A stretch of 48,154 nucleotides of DNA from Desulfobacteraceae bacterium (GCA_011389515.1 JAABUA010000020.1:1-48154); one strand, 5' to 3'; positions 17,697 to 26,289 are shown, counted from the stretch's first letter. Program-made: numbers and translations. The notes: generated from the sequence alone by a model not told the origin.

Positions 17697-18761
17697 TTGT
17701 ACTGGCGCCCCCGGGAAGCACTCAGTCTGGAAAATCGTCAAAGGCGTTCATATTACGAGCTTTTACGGGACGACCTGGACCAGTTCATTCTGGCGCATGC
17801 GTTAGCCGATACGTATGAGAATTTCAAGAACAACGACACGCCGTACCCTTTTATCGAAAGAAAAGAGCTGAAACCGCGGGCCCGCATCCCCAAGCTGGAA
17901 TACGATTTTCATAATGCGTTTCTCGTTGTTTTCGTGGAAGAAACCATTCCCCAGGAGCACAAGAAATATATCCGGTTTTTTGATTCAAACCGGACCACCA
18001 AGACCAACCTGATGCGCTCAAAGATCCTGTCTTTGGGCCCGGATTACGATCGCAGCCAGAAATACCTGGAAAATGCTCACTTCTTCAATTTTTTGATGGA
18101 ACTGCTCCCGGTCGATTATGCCCTATTGATTCAACGGGACAAAAATCAGCCCAAAAACAGGCATCGTTACCTCCTTTCCCATTTTCACGTGCGGATCGAC
18201 TGGCCCATAACGGAAGCAGCCGAAGACCTGGCCCGGTTTTTGAGGTACGTATCCAAGGATGTGTATGAAAAGGGGGAAAAATACGCACAGGACGTTCAGA
18301 AAAAGTTTTTTGAATTTTACGGGCTGCCGGAGATGATCGGCGGGCGAAGGACGGCTGCTGCGGTTGCGGCCCAGTATCTGAGGAGGCTGCCGTTTGTTTC
18401 CACGGTATATGTATCCAGCAGTGAATCCCGCTCCCTGTACCGCTACTCAGAGCAGGGGGTTTCCAAGAGCGTGCTGATGAAGCTCAGCAAAATCGAGATG
18501 GACGAGATTGCGGAAAGCCATAACCTGACCCTGAAGGAGCTGAAAAATTATTTCATGCTCGATAAAAGCAATAAGGGAGGCGGTGTTTTTCTGTTCAAGG
18601 TCATATACGAGCAGACATCTGCGGCAAAACCGCCTGAAGACGGAAAGCTGAGGGAAGTAAAACCGGAGCTTTTCTGGCTGACGGTCAAAAACCAGTATAT
18701 CCTGCCGCTTCCGGGCGTATGGGAATACCCCCCCCTGAAATACAACCTCATTTACTCCTGA
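17697..18761 (+). CDS. Hypothetical protein, 354 residues, TTG start
   Basis: A TTG start is supported by AAGGAGG at 17683, 7 bases upstream; no in-frame ATG lies near. The protein is soluble-looking, rich in charged and aromatic residues, without signal peptide or membrane helix. It has no motif I can assign to an enzyme. The region GGRRTAAAVAAQYLRRLPFVSTVYVSSSESRSLYRYSEQG is cut here only as a description: residues about 216-255 look like an alpha/beta segment. Its stop abuts the stop of the opposing GNAT gene (TGA then TCA, forming TGATCA). Confidence 0.8.
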   Translation: MYWRPREALSLENRQRRSYYELLRDDLDQFILAHALADTYENFKNNDTPYPFIERKELKPRARIPKLEYDFHNAFLVVFVEETIPQEHKKYIRFFDSNRTTKTNLMRSKILSLGPDYDRSQKYLENAHFFNFLMELLPVDYALLIQRDKNQPKNRHRYLLSHFHVRIDWPITEAAEDLARFLRYVSKDVYEKGEKYAQDVQKKFFEFYGLPEMIGGRRTAAAVAAQYLRRLPFVSTVYVSSSESRSLYRYSEQGVSKSVLMKLSKIEMDEIAESHNLTLKELKNYFMLDKSNKGGGVFLFKVIYEQTSAAKPPEDGKLREVKPELFWLTVKNQYILPLPGVWEYPPLKYNLIYS

Positions 18762-19220
18762 TCACCCGAGTACCTTGAGCATGGCGATTTCATCGCAATC
18801 TGGAAATTTAACGCAGTGGATGCAGTCGGACCAGATTTTTATGGGCAATTCTGCCTTGTCGATTTCAATAAATCCGAATTGTTTGAAAAAATAAGGCTTG
18901 TAGGTAAGGGTAAAAAGCTTCTTGATCTTGTATTCCTTTGCTTCTTTGAATGCCGCCGCCAATAGCTGTGTTCCGATTTTTTTTCTCAATTCGGAATGGT
19001 GAACGGCAATGGAGCGGATTTCAGCGAGATCCTCCCAGCAGAACTGCAAGGCGCAGCACCCCAGTATGCCGTTTTTATCCGGTGATTCATAAACAAGAAA
19101 ATCTCGCAGATGATCGTACAGACGGCTCAGGGGCCTGGCAAGCAGCTCCCCCTTTTCGCCGTAATATTTCAACAGCAGATGGATCTGTTTTATATCATCT
19201 ATGGTGGCTTTGCGGATCAT
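18762..19220 (-). CDS. GNAT N-acetyltransferase, short N-acetylglutamate synthase type
   Basis: This 152-residue single-domain GNAT protein starts IRKATIDDIKQIHLLL and has the acetyl-CoA motif A region IRSIAVHHSELRKKIGTQLL. Its C-terminal half has YFFKQFGFIEIDKAELP and ends in a cysteine-containing WSDCIHCVKFPDCDE segment. That layout matches the short stand-alone ArgA-like acetyltransferases that resemble the GNAT half of N-acetylglutamate synthase, the first enzyme of arginine synthesis. Substrate assignment is by family resemblance only. It ends flush against the opposing gene and is followed upstream by the penicillin-binding protein gene 39 bp away, in the same direction, so the two may be cotranscribed. 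Confidence 0.8.
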   Translation of the reverse strand: MIRKATIDDIKQIHLLLKYYGEKGELLARPLSRLYDHLRDFLVYESPDKNGILGCCALQFCWEDLAEIRSIAVHHSELRKKIGTQLLAAAFKEAKEYKIKKLFTLTYKPYFFKQFGFIEIDKAELPIKIWSDCIHCVKFPDCDEIAMLKVLG

Positions 19221-19259
19221 AGGGCCTCTTTAACCGCTATTGTTCTTGAAATCAAGCTT

Positions 19260-21179
19260 TTATTCGGGTATTTCATTTTTTCGGAAAAGGGCGGAAACGC
19301 CGCCACTGCCGGATACGCGATTGCCATTGATCGGATCAATGCGTATTTCCACGACATCATCCGGTAAATCAAAAAACGTGATCGGCTGATCTCGCAGCAC
19401 TTCTTCCATAAAGTGCTTCCATATGGGAAGCGCGGCCCGGCTGCCTGTTTCAAAAGGTCCCAGTGTTGTGAAATTGTCCTGCCCGGTCCACACGCCGGCG
19501 GCAATATCAGGGGAGAAACCGATAAACAAGGCATCCCGAAATGCGTTAGTGGTGCCTGTTTTACCGGCAACAGGCCGGTCGATATCGCGGGCGCCTTTCC
19601 CCGTCCCTTCGGTGACGGCCCCGCGCAATACATCGGTTATTATCGCCGCACCGGCGCGCGACATCACGAATTTTTTCTCGCTGGTGTTTTTCCATATCCT
19701 GCGGCCATCCGGTGCCGTCACTGCAGTTGCGCCATAGGGTTTTATATGGATTCCCCGGTTGGGGAATACCGTATATGCAGACGTTAACTCCAGCAAGGGC
19801 ACTTCAAAAGCGCCCAGGGCAAGGGAAGGGTAGGGCAAAATGGGTGAAGTGATGCCGCAGGCCCCTGCAAAATCAACCACGGCGGACGGGCCGACCGCCT
19901 GGAGGAGCCTCGCGGAAGGGATGTTTTTGGAGTCCACCAGAGATTTTCTGAGGGTCATTTCCCCGTCGTAGGTGTCTGAAAAATTTCTGGGCTGCCATCC
20001 GTTGTAAGAGACCGGGGCATCAATAAGCAGCGAGGCCTGGTTGAAGCCATGTTCGATGGCATATGCATACACGATCGTCTTAAAGGCCGATCCGGCCTGA
20101 CGACGGGCGTCGACCGCCCGGTTGAACATGCTTTCATGGTAATTTCGACCGCCGACCATGGCCAGAATCCCGCCGGTTTTGACATCGATGGCAACGAAAG
20201 CCCCCTCGGGTCGGGGGTCGGGTATGCCTTTCGCCGACATCCTGCCGGCCAGGCTGTCAAGTCCGCTTTCAATGGCCTTTTCCGCCGCCTGCTGCATGCG
20301 GTAGTTCAGGGTGGTATGAATCGTCAGCCCCCCCTTGTAAAGGGCCGTCGAGCCGACGGCATTTTCCATCTCACGGATCACGAAATCGACAAAGTATGGG
20401 GCCTTTCGGGCATTGCTCTTTGCTACAGGCGCCGTATAATCGGTGTTTGTGACGGCTTCATAGGTTTCATCAGTGATCGCCCCGGTGTTCCTCATCTGGG
20501 CCAGTACGATATTCCGCCGTTTGATCGCAAGCTCCGGGTTGACCAGGGGGGAGTAGACCGATGGGGCCTTGGGCATGGCTGCAAGCAGGGCCGATTCCCC
20601 AAGGTCCAACTCGGATGCCGATTTTCCGAAATATTTCTGCGCGGCCATCTGGATGCCGTACGCGCCGGATCCGAAGTACACCTGGTTCAGGTAGAGTTCA
20701 AGGATTTCATCTTTGGTGTATCGTCTTTCAAGCTGAAAAGCCAGAAACGCTTCCCGCAGTTTTCGCTGCAATGATTTTTCCGGTGTGAGAAAAAGGGTTT
20801 TGGAGAGTTGCTGGGTCAGGGTGCTTGCCCCTTCTACGTATCTGCCGGAGCGTATATTGCTGATAATCGCCCGGGCAATGCCCTTGAGGTCGATCCCGCT
20901 GTGCCGGTAAAATTGCCTGTCTTCCGTTGTGATCAAGGCGGTCTTGACGGTATCGGGCACCATGTCGATGGAAATCGGGTTCCGTTTTTCGATATAGAGC
21001 TCCGCCAGCAGAACGTTGTCCGAAGAGTAGATTCTTGAAACCGCCGACGGCGAAAAGCTCTCCAGCATGCGGATTTGAGGCAGGTCCCGGGTAAGTCCGA
21101 TAACGACACCTGCAGCGGCACCGAATACAATGGCAGTGAGGACAACGGCAGTGATTTTTACAATCTTTCCCGTTTTCAT
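19260..21179 (-). CDS. Class A penicillin-binding protein (bifunctional transglycosylase/transpeptidase)
   Basis: It polymerises and cross-links peptidoglycan on the outer face of the inner membrane. The 639-residue protein has one N-terminal membrane anchor (about 8-30). A GT51 transglycosylase domain follows with catalytic Glu86 (TTEDRQFYRHSGID). The transpeptidase domain has Ser364-Ala-Phe-Lys, Ser417-Lys-Asn and Lys540-Thr-Gly-Thr, the three active-site motifs. It is PBP1A-like but shorter than enteric PBP1A, lacking its long insert. Its start is about 80 bp from the divergent tRNA-Val gene. Confidence 0.93.
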   Translation of the reverse strand: MKTGKIVKITAVVLTAIVFGAAAGVVIGLTRDLPQIRMLESFSPSAVSRIYSSDNVLLAELYIEKRNPISIDMVPDTVKTALITTEDRQFYRHSGIDLKGIARAIISNIRSGRYVEGASTLTQQLSKTLFLTPEKSLQRKLREAFLAFQLERRYTKDEILELYLNQVYFGSGAYGIQMAAQKYFGKSASELDLGESALLAAMPKAPSVYSPLVNPELAIKRRNIVLAQMRNTGAITDETYEAVTNTDYTAPVAKSNARKAPYFVDFVIREMENAVGSTALYKGGLTIHTTLNYRMQQAAEKAIESGLDSLAGRMSAKGIPDPRPEGAFVAIDVKTGGILAMVGGRNYHESMFNRAVDARRQAGSAFKTIVYAYAIEHGFNQASLLIDAPVSYNGWQPRNFSDTYDGEMTLRKSLVDSKNIPSARLLQAVGPSAVVDFAGACGITSPILPYPSLALGAFEVPLLELTSAYTVFPNRGIHIKPYGATAVTAPDGRRIWKNTSEKKFVMSRAGAAIITDVLRGAVTEGTGKGARDIDRPVAGKTGTTNAFRDALFIGFSPDIAAGVWTGQDNFTTLGPFETGSRAALPIWKHFMEEVLRDQPITFFDLPDDVVEIRIDPINGNRVSGSGGVSALFRKNEIPE

Positions 21180-21207
21180 ATAAACCGTTTTTCCGTTGCT
21201 TTTCTCC

Positions 21208-21235
21208 TTGACAGATCCATGCCGGATGATATAGT
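21208..21235 (+). promoter_or_regulatory. Promoter of the tRNA-Val gene
   Basis: TTGACA at 21208-21213, a 16-base spacer and TATAGT at 21230-21235, about 27 bases before the tRNA 5' end. Both boxes are near consensus, as expected for a stable-RNA gene. Confidence 0.8.
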
Positions 21236-21262
21236 TTCTGTCAAAATTTTTACTGTTTTTAA

Positions 21263-21337
21263 AGGCGCGTAGCTCAGTGGTAGAGCGCTACCCCGACACG
21301 GTAGAAGTCATCAGTTCAAGTCTGATCGCGCCTACCA
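21263..21337 (+). tRNA. tRNA-Val (GAC anticodon) with C at position 33
   Basis: A complete cloverleaf folds by eye. The acceptor is AGGCGCG/CGCGCCT with all 7 pairs. The D stem is GCTC/GAGC, the anticodon stem CTACC/GGTAG, the variable loop AAGTC and the T arm ATCAG-TTCAAGT-CTGAT, with encoded ACCA. The anticodon GAC is at 21295-21297. The seven-base anticodon loop reads CCGACAC, so the base before the anticodon (21294) is C instead of the almost universal U33. All stems are otherwise perfect, and the gene has its own promoter and terminator. Confidence 0.92.
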
Positions 21338-21345
21338 GAAATTTC

Positions 21346-21383
21346 AAGGGTTTGCAGGCATTGTTGTCTGCAAACCCTTTTTT
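21346..21383 (+). terminator. Rho-independent terminator of the tRNA gene
   Basis: AAGGGTTTGCAG and CTGCAAACCCTT form a perfect 12-bp stem around a short loop, followed by a T-run. It begins 8 bases after the tRNA CCA. Confidence 0.93.
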
Positions 21384-21423
21384 ATTGAATCGTTTCGCGG
21401 CATATCGGCTTCAAAAACCGGTG

Positions 21424-23283
21424 CTATGATGTTGTCTGCAGCATAAGCTCTTTTCTGTATTTATCAAGAAGCGTCGCCTTGGACACCATTCCCACAAACC
21501 GTTTGTTGGATACCACGGGCATGCTGAAACTGCCCGTTTCATCCATCCGCTTGAGGACTTCGGACAACTCGTCGTCGATATCCACGGTCTGTATGTCCGT
21601 TGTCATGATCTGTTCCAGGAAAACGGTATCATAGAGCATGGCGTCAAACAAATACGGCCGGATGTCGTCGAAATGGATCATCCCGGCAAATTCACCCGTA
21701 TTTTCATCGATTACCGGAAAATAATTCCGGCGGGACTGCTGGACGATTTTCAGAAACCGGCCCAGGTTCATGTTTTTTTCCACGATGGCGCAGTCTTTTT
21801 CCACCAGTTCGCTGATGTGAAGATCCGCCAGGACCTTTGCATCGGTTCTCGGACGAAGGTAGTGCCCTTTTTCGACCAGGTCGCGAAAGTAAAAGGATGC
21901 CGGCTCAAAGGAATGGCAGATGGTCGTTGATATCACCGAAATCAGGATCAGCGGCAGAATGGTTTCATAGCCGCCGGTAATTTCAACAATCAGAAAAATC
22001 GCGGTCAGGGGGGCCTGAAGGATGCCGCTGATCATGCCTGCCATGCCCAGCAGGGCAAAACAGCCTTCGTTTACCGTAAACAGTCCCGGCCATATGGCCT
22101 CGATACCCCGGTAGTACATGAGTCCGGAGACGCTCCCAACCACCAGGCTGGGGGCGAAAATACCCCCGGACCCGCCCCAGCCGAGGGTTAAGGAAGTTGC
22201 CGTTATTTTTGCCAGCACCAGGATCGCGACCAGTGCCAATCCCTGCGTAAACGATCCCTCCACCATTTTTTGGATCACATAGTATCCTTCGCCCAAAACC
22301 TGCGGCAGAAAAAGACCGATGATCCCCACCAGAGCCCCCCCCATGGCAGCGCGGACCCATATCGGGGCCGGCACTTTTCCCGCGAAGTGGTGCGAAAGAC
22401 GGATTGCCCGGGTCATCAGGATGCAGGCTCCTGCCGTGATAACCGCAAGCCCTACCGAGGCGATGGTCGTGGTCACATCCACATCGAAATGCAGGTGTGT
22501 AAAGGGAATCTGGTTCCCCTGGAGCAATCGGCTGACCTGGGCTCCGGCAACCGATGCCACGGCAATGGGGACGATATGTATCGCTGTCCACTCGCCGACG
22601 ATCACCTCGATCGTGAATACCAGTCCTGCAATGGGCGCGTTGAAAACCCCGGCAACCGCCCCCGCCGCCCCGCATCCCACCAGGGCGATCCGCTGCCGTT
22701 CATTTAAGGAGAAAAGTCTGGCGATATTGGATCCGATGGCGGAGCCGCTCATGACCACAGGCGCCTCGGGTCCGGCGGAACCGCCGCTGCCTATGGTCAG
22801 GCTGCTGGAAATAAGGCGTGAAAACGTGGAGCGGCCCCGAAGAAGCCCGCCATGGTGCGAAACGCTGTAAACGACTTCCGGAACACCGTGTCCCGCTCCT
22901 TCACGGATGATTTTCTCGAGAAACAAAGAAGATACGGCGGCACCGACGGCGGGCAGAACAAAAGACCACCAGAAGAAGCGGTAGCTGTCAAAGAAGCTTT
23001 CCATGGCATGGAGGCTGAAATTGAGCCCGACTGCCGCGATGCCGCTGCACACGCCGACCACGGCGCCGAAAACGATCAGCATCAGGCGGTCTTCCCCGCC
23101 GGACCACTGCGGCATCAATCGTGCAAACCACTGTTTTACTTTCGTGTATGGCGTCAAAGCAAAATTGGTTTCATTTGAAGGTTGCTGGGATGCACGCCCG
23201 GCGGCCGGCAAGCAGACATGCGGCTTACCGGTTGTCCTGGTCCAGGCGGCTTTCAAGTCCGGCAATTTCACGCAGCAAAACAT
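21424..23283 (-). CDS. ClC-family chloride channel/transporter with C-terminal CBS pair
   Basis: This integral membrane protein is predicted to move chloride or another small anion, with or without proton exchange. The ClC selectivity-filter motifs are visible: GSGGSAGPEAP with the gating glutamate at about Glu173, and GGSGGIFAPSLVVG near 405. About ten hydrophobic helices span residues 65-470. Two CBS domains follow (about 490-615), which usually bind adenine nucleotides and gate the channel. The first 40 or so residues overlap the upstream PTS-IIA/HTH gene by 59 bp and look non-homologous, so the true start may be an internal non-ATG codon near residue 40-50. Operon context suggests joint control with that gene. 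Confidence 0.88.
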   Translation of the reverse strand: MFCCVKLPDLKAAWTRTTGKPHVCLPAAGRASQQPSNETNFALTPYTKVKQWFARLMPQWSGGEDRLMLIVFGAVVGVCSGIAAVGLNFSLHAMESFFDSYRFFWWSFVLPAVGAAVSSLFLEKIIREGAGHGVPEVVYSVSHHGGLLRGRSTFSRLISSSLTIGSGGSAGPEAPVVMSGSAIGSNIARLFSLNERQRIALVGCGAAGAVAGVFNAPIAGLVFTIEVIVGEWTAIHIVPIAVASVAGAQVSRLLQGNQIPFTHLHFDVDVTTTIASVGLAVITAGACILMTRAIRLSHHFAGKVPAPIWVRAAMGGALVGIIGLFLPQVLGEGYYVIQKMVEGSFTQGLALVAILVLAKITATSLTLGWGGSGGIFAPSLVVGSVSGLMYYRGIEAIWPGLFTVNEGCFALLGMAGMISGILQAPLTAIFLIVEITGGYETILPLILISVISTTICHSFEPASFYFRDLVEKGHYLRPRTDAKVLADLHISELVEKDCAIVEKNMNLGRFLKIVQQSRRNYFPVIDENTGEFAGMIHFDDIRPYLFDAMLYDTVFLEQIMTTDIQTVDIDDELSEVLKRMDETGSFSMPVVSNKRFVGMVSKATLLDKYRKELMLQTTS

Positions 23284-23914
23284 CCCGGTCGGGAACGGTT
23301 TTTAAAAGCTGCATGAATGAATCGTCCCGCAAACAAAAAGATATCCTGGAAAGGAGATACAGGTGCTGCTTTGCCGTAGGGGCAACCAGGACAAACATGA
23401 TAAAGACCGGTTTTTTATCCACTGCATGGAAATCTACCGGGGCCTCAAGGAAGCAGGTGGCTATCTGGGCGTTGACGCCGTCATCAATGATGGGCGCCCT
23501 GGGATGGGGGACTGCCACCCCGTTGCCGATGCCGGTGGACATCATTTGTTCCCGGTCCATAAGCCTTTCGTATAAAAGATCTTTCAGTTGTCGGCTTTTT
23601 ATTGCATCCATGCGTTGTGCCGCCTCGCGAAGAACCTCGGCGGCCATTTTTCCCGGCAGATCGTAATAGATCCCGCCCTGTTCGATCGCCGTCAAGAGGC
23701 TTTGGGGTTTTTCCTCGATCCGTAGGGTTTCCCGCGATCCGGGCATGTTCAGATTTACATTGTGGGCAGCAGCCCATTTTTCAAGGGTTTCAGGGACAAA
23801 AATGCAGGTGTTATGCCGTTGCTTGACAGGAATTCGCCCCTGGCGGATCCATCTCTCCACGATATCGGGATTCATATTCAGGCTTTTTGCAAGTTCAGAC
23901 AACAACAACTGCAT
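23225..23914 (-). CDS. HTH domain fused to a PTS EIIA (fructose/nitrogen type)
   Basis: The 229-residue protein has an excisionase/MerR-like helix-turn-helix at the N-terminus (about 1-50, LSELAKSLNMNPDIVERWIRQGRIPV is its core). An EIIA-2 domain covers about 70-225. The phosphoacceptor is His137 in GIGNGVAVPHPRAP, the PtsN/FruA-type site. Such proteins belong to the nitrogen-PTS regulatory branch rather than sugar uptake; no sugar permease is nearby. It overlaps the ClC gene, implying cotranscription and possibly phosphorylation-dependent control of ion transport. The function of the HTH (DNA or protein binding) is inference. Confidence 0.85.
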   Translation of the reverse strand: MQLLLSELAKSLNMNPDIVERWIRQGRIPVKQRHNTCIFVPETLEKWAAAHNVNLNMPGSRETLRIEEKPQSLLTAIEQGGIYYDLPGKMAAEVLREAAQRMDAIKSRQLKDLLYERLMDREQMMSTGIGNGVAVPHPRAPIIDDGVNAQIATCFLEAPVDFHAVDKKPVFIMFVLVAPTAKQHLYLLSRISFCLRDDSFMQLLKTVPDRDVLLREIAGLESRLDQDNR

Positions 23915-23950
23915 GGCGAACTCCTCGCTGCCATCACCGGATAAACATGT

Positions 23951-24093
23951 TACAAGCTATCTCAAAAAAAAGATCGCGCCCGCTGGCAAGGCGTGAGGCG
24001 ATGAAAAAGCGGAGCATATATGTATTATGTGAGCATTTTGAAGCGCCTCACAACGCCGCCAGAGGGTGTTAGATTATTTTGAGATCGCTTGTA
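23951..24093. repeat. Long palindromic element, family P, copy with different core
   Basis: The ends are TACAAGCTATCTCAAAAAAA and its near-complement TTTTGAGATCGCTTGTAA. Inner arms pair as well (GGCGTGAGGCG against CGCCTCACAACGCC), around the centre ATATGTATTATG. The terminal 20 bases match the copies at 30920 and 40149, but the core differs. It lies in the 389-bp gap between the PTS-IIA gene and phaZ, which also holds the PhaR-like box and the phaZ promoter; I see no gene there. Confidence 0.8.
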
Positions 24094-24200
24094 ATAACTG
24101 CTACTGACAAACATGATATTATATCAAATTAATTGCTAAATATCAAATAAATAAAAAAACGGCAAGCAGGCCCGGCGCGAAGCCCTGCCCGGGCGGTTTT

Positions 24201-24217
24201 TGTGCAGTGCAAAAAAA
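24201..24217 (+). promoter_or_regulatory. Candidate PhaR operator upstream of phaZ
   Basis: TGCAGTGCA (24203-24211) followed by an A-run. The same TGCA-R-TGCA-AAAAA arrangement occurs upstream of phaP at 26275. It starts 20 bases before a TTGACA hexamer. PhaR repressors are known to bind TGC-rich, TGCA-containing sites; that this is one is inference from sequence and position. Confidence 0.55.
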
Positions 24218-24222
24218 TCTTA

Positions 24223-24252
24223 TTGACATCCATGCTCCCCGTTTTACATTAT
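24223..24252 (+). promoter_or_regulatory. Promoter of phaZ
   Basis: TTGACA at 24223-24228, 18 bases, CATTAT at 24247-24252. It lies about 50 bases upstream of the phaZ start. Confidence 0.5.
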
Positions 24253-24303
24253 ACCAAAAGGTAACCCCGCGAGATCAACTTTACAATAATGAGGAGCAGC
24301 GTC

Positions 24304-25566
24304 TTGGATGCAAGTGTAATGAGTCTTTTCCCATGGCTTCAAAACGGACTGAAAATATTCAAAACCATGATTGAAACCCAGCAGGAGGGGATTGACCTGG
24401 CCGGAAAATCCCTTCAGATGCCCGGTCTGGTGCGGCAAATGAAGGCAGACTACGATGCGGATCTCGAATTTTTGAGTCTTTTTTCCGAGGATCCGCCGCC
24501 TCAGGACTGGCATTTTGACTATAAGGACAAGAATATACTTCTGGACCTTCCCGGGATGCGTCTCATTGACATATCCACGGACGGTCCTCACTGCATCGGC
24601 AATTACGGTGTTGTATTCGCTCCCCGGGCCGGGCACCATTCCAATATCGCCGAGCGGACGGCTTTTTTTCTCAGGGAACGGGGATTGACGCGCATGGCCG
24701 TCGTGGAGCAGAAGTGCGCCAGGGATATCCCCCTGGTGATTGACGGCCAGCCCCACGACGAGAACTTTGAAGGGCAGGTGGCGCAGTACAAGGCCGTCCT
24801 GGAGCACCTGAAATCCCTCACCGGATTTCCGCCGCACCTGATCGCCGTATGTCAGCCGGGCCCCCTGCTGTTAACCACCCTGATCCTGTATCCTGAATTG
24901 GGAAGGACTTTCGGTTCGGCCGGTTCGCCCATGCACACCGAAGCCGAGCGGGGCATGCTGACCGATTTTTCCCGCCTGGCCGGGGAGTCCTACATTGATT
25001 GGCTGATCGATGTCTTTTCGGAAACCATCGGGCCCGGGGAAATCGGCGAAGGGCGCAAAGTATACGACGGACGGCTACAGGTATTGGGGTTTTATTATCT
25101 CGGGATGGACCAGCACCTGCAAAATTTCAGAAAATATTACTCGGATCTCAAGGCCGGAAACCGGGAAAAGGCGGAGCGACAGAAGGAGTTTTACCAGTGG
25201 TATAACCAGACCCAGCATTTTCCGGCTGAATTTATCCGGGATACCTACAAGAAAATATTCGTCAACAATGCCCTTATGCGGGGAACGCTTAAGATCGGAG
25301 ACCGGACGGCAAGCATCGAAAATTATCCGGTGTACGTTCCCATCTGGGCGCTGGGCGGTTCCAAGGATGATATTGTTCCGCCCCGACAGGCCGTGGGGCA
25401 CATCGACCGGATTAACGGGCTTGATGCGGTCAAAAAGTTGTCAGTGATCGCAGAAGCCGGTCACATGGGCATTTTCCGCTCATCAATGGTTCTGGAAAAG
25501 GATTATACGGAGATCGCGAAATTTCTCCTGGAGCACAGCGACATCGCGCAGGAAGAGGGAGAGTAG
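24304..25566 (+). CDS. phaZ: Intracellular poly(3-hydroxybutyrate) depolymerase
   Basis: PhaZ degrades stored polyhydroxyalkanoate inside the cell. The alpha/beta-hydrolase-like protein uses a cysteine nucleophile: Cys183 in AVCQPGPLLL when counted from the TTG at 24304. Candidate acid and base are Asp355/356 (GGSKDDIVPP) and His387 (AEAGHMGIF). These agree with the Cys183-Asp355-His388 triad reported for Ralstonia PhaZ1 (from memory). I favour the TTG start at 24304 because AGGAG lies at 24292-24296; the in-frame ATG at 24289 sits before that site. It has 420 residues. It is the first gene of the PHA locus, convergent with phaR. Confidence 0.9.
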   Translation: MDASVMSLFPWLQNGLKIFKTMIETQQEGIDLAGKSLQMPGLVRQMKADYDADLEFLSLFSEDPPPQDWHFDYKDKNILLDLPGMRLIDISTDGPHCIGNYGVVFAPRAGHHSNIAERTAFFLRERGLTRMAVVEQKCARDIPLVIDGQPHDENFEGQVAQYKAVLEHLKSLTGFPPHLIAVCQPGPLLLTTLILYPELGRTFGSAGSPMHTEAERGMLTDFSRLAGESYIDWLIDVFSETIGPGEIGEGRKVYDGRLQVLGFYYLGMDQHLQNFRKYYSDLKAGNREKAERQKEFYQWYNQTQHFPAEFIRDTYKKIFVNNALMRGTLKIGDRTASIENYPVYVPIWALGGSKDDIVPPRQAVGHIDRINGLDAVKKLSVIAEAGHMGIFRSSMVLEKDYTEIAKFLLEHSDIAQEEGE

Positions 25567-25593
25567 GGCGGCTGCAAAACGGCGAAGCGTTGG

Positions 25594-26112
25594 TCAGGTT
25601 TTCCCGGAATCTGGTTCATCCTCATGGTTTTCAGTAAACGGCTTGTCTCCACCGCTGCCGGTCGGCGGATCGGGGAAAAACTGTCGGAAAAAGGATTGAA
25701 GCGGGCTGTTTTCCGGGATGTTCCGGCGGGTCGTGTCCGAAAGATCTGTCCCCATTTCCAGCCACTTGTTGAACTGCTCGTCGGCCAATGTTTTATAGGA
25801 GATATAGCTGGCGACCATTTTTTCCAGGTGCTTGTTGAAAAAATCGGCCAGCAGGGTTTCGCCGTGTCGAATGACAAGGTGCAGCAGGGAGGACGGCAGC
25901 AGGGCGTTCTTTTTTTTGGCCTCTTCCATAATGATCTGGGTCAGTGTGAATGCCGTCACGTCTTCACCGGAATCGGCGTCTTTTACTATGACCCATCTTC
26001 CTTCCCGGATCATTCCGGCCACGTCGGCCAGCGTTACATACGCGCTTTTTTCCGTGTCGTAGAGGCGGCGGTTGGCATATTTTTTCAACAGAATTCTGTC
26101 CGTATCCGGCAT
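25594..26112 (-). CDS. phaR: PHA synthesis repressor/accumulation regulator
   Basis: PhaR-type proteins bind both DNA and PHA granules: they repress phasin genes until polymer is present. The 172-residue protein begins with the hallmark N-terminal domain (LLKKYANRRLYDTEKSAYVTL, about residues 7-27), followed by the PHB_acc region with FFNKHLEKMVASYISYKTL, and a disordered acidic tail. The ATG at 26112 has AAGGGGGA upstream; a longer in-frame start at 26166 is not supported. It is divergent from phaP, with a 280-bp shared regulatory region, and convergent with phaZ (27-bp gap). It likely controls both and itself. Confidence 0.9.
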   Translation of the reverse strand: MPDTDRILLKKYANRRLYDTEKSAYVTLADVAGMIREGRWVIVKDADSGEDVTAFTLTQIIMEEAKKKNALLPSSLLHLVIRHGETLLADFFNKHLEKMVASYISYKTLADEQFNKWLEMGTDLSDTTRRNIPENSPLQSFFRQFFPDPPTGSGGDKPFTENHEDEPDSGKT

Positions 26113-26272
26113 GGGATCCCCCTTTTTTGTCACACTGCAATATATATGGTCGACCTGTCGGGTCAATCCGTTACTCTGGCCATATCTCTGAAAATATAAA
26201 TATTATATAATATTCTTATCTAATATCAAATATGCATGCGATCAAGAAAAAAGAATCAGAACGCCATTTTTT

Positions 26273-26289
26273 GTTGCAATGCAAAAAAG
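26273..26289 (+). promoter_or_regulatory. Candidate PhaR operator in the phaR-phaP intergenic region
   Basis: TTGCAATGCAA (26274-26284) is an 11-base palindrome about its central base, followed by an A-run. TTGACA follows at 26294-26299, a 10-base gap measured from the TGCAATGCA core, against 11 bases in the matching phaZ site. The -10 is unclear (TAACTT at 26316 with a 16-base spacer is the best fit). It could regulate phaR and phaP together. Confidence 0.55.
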
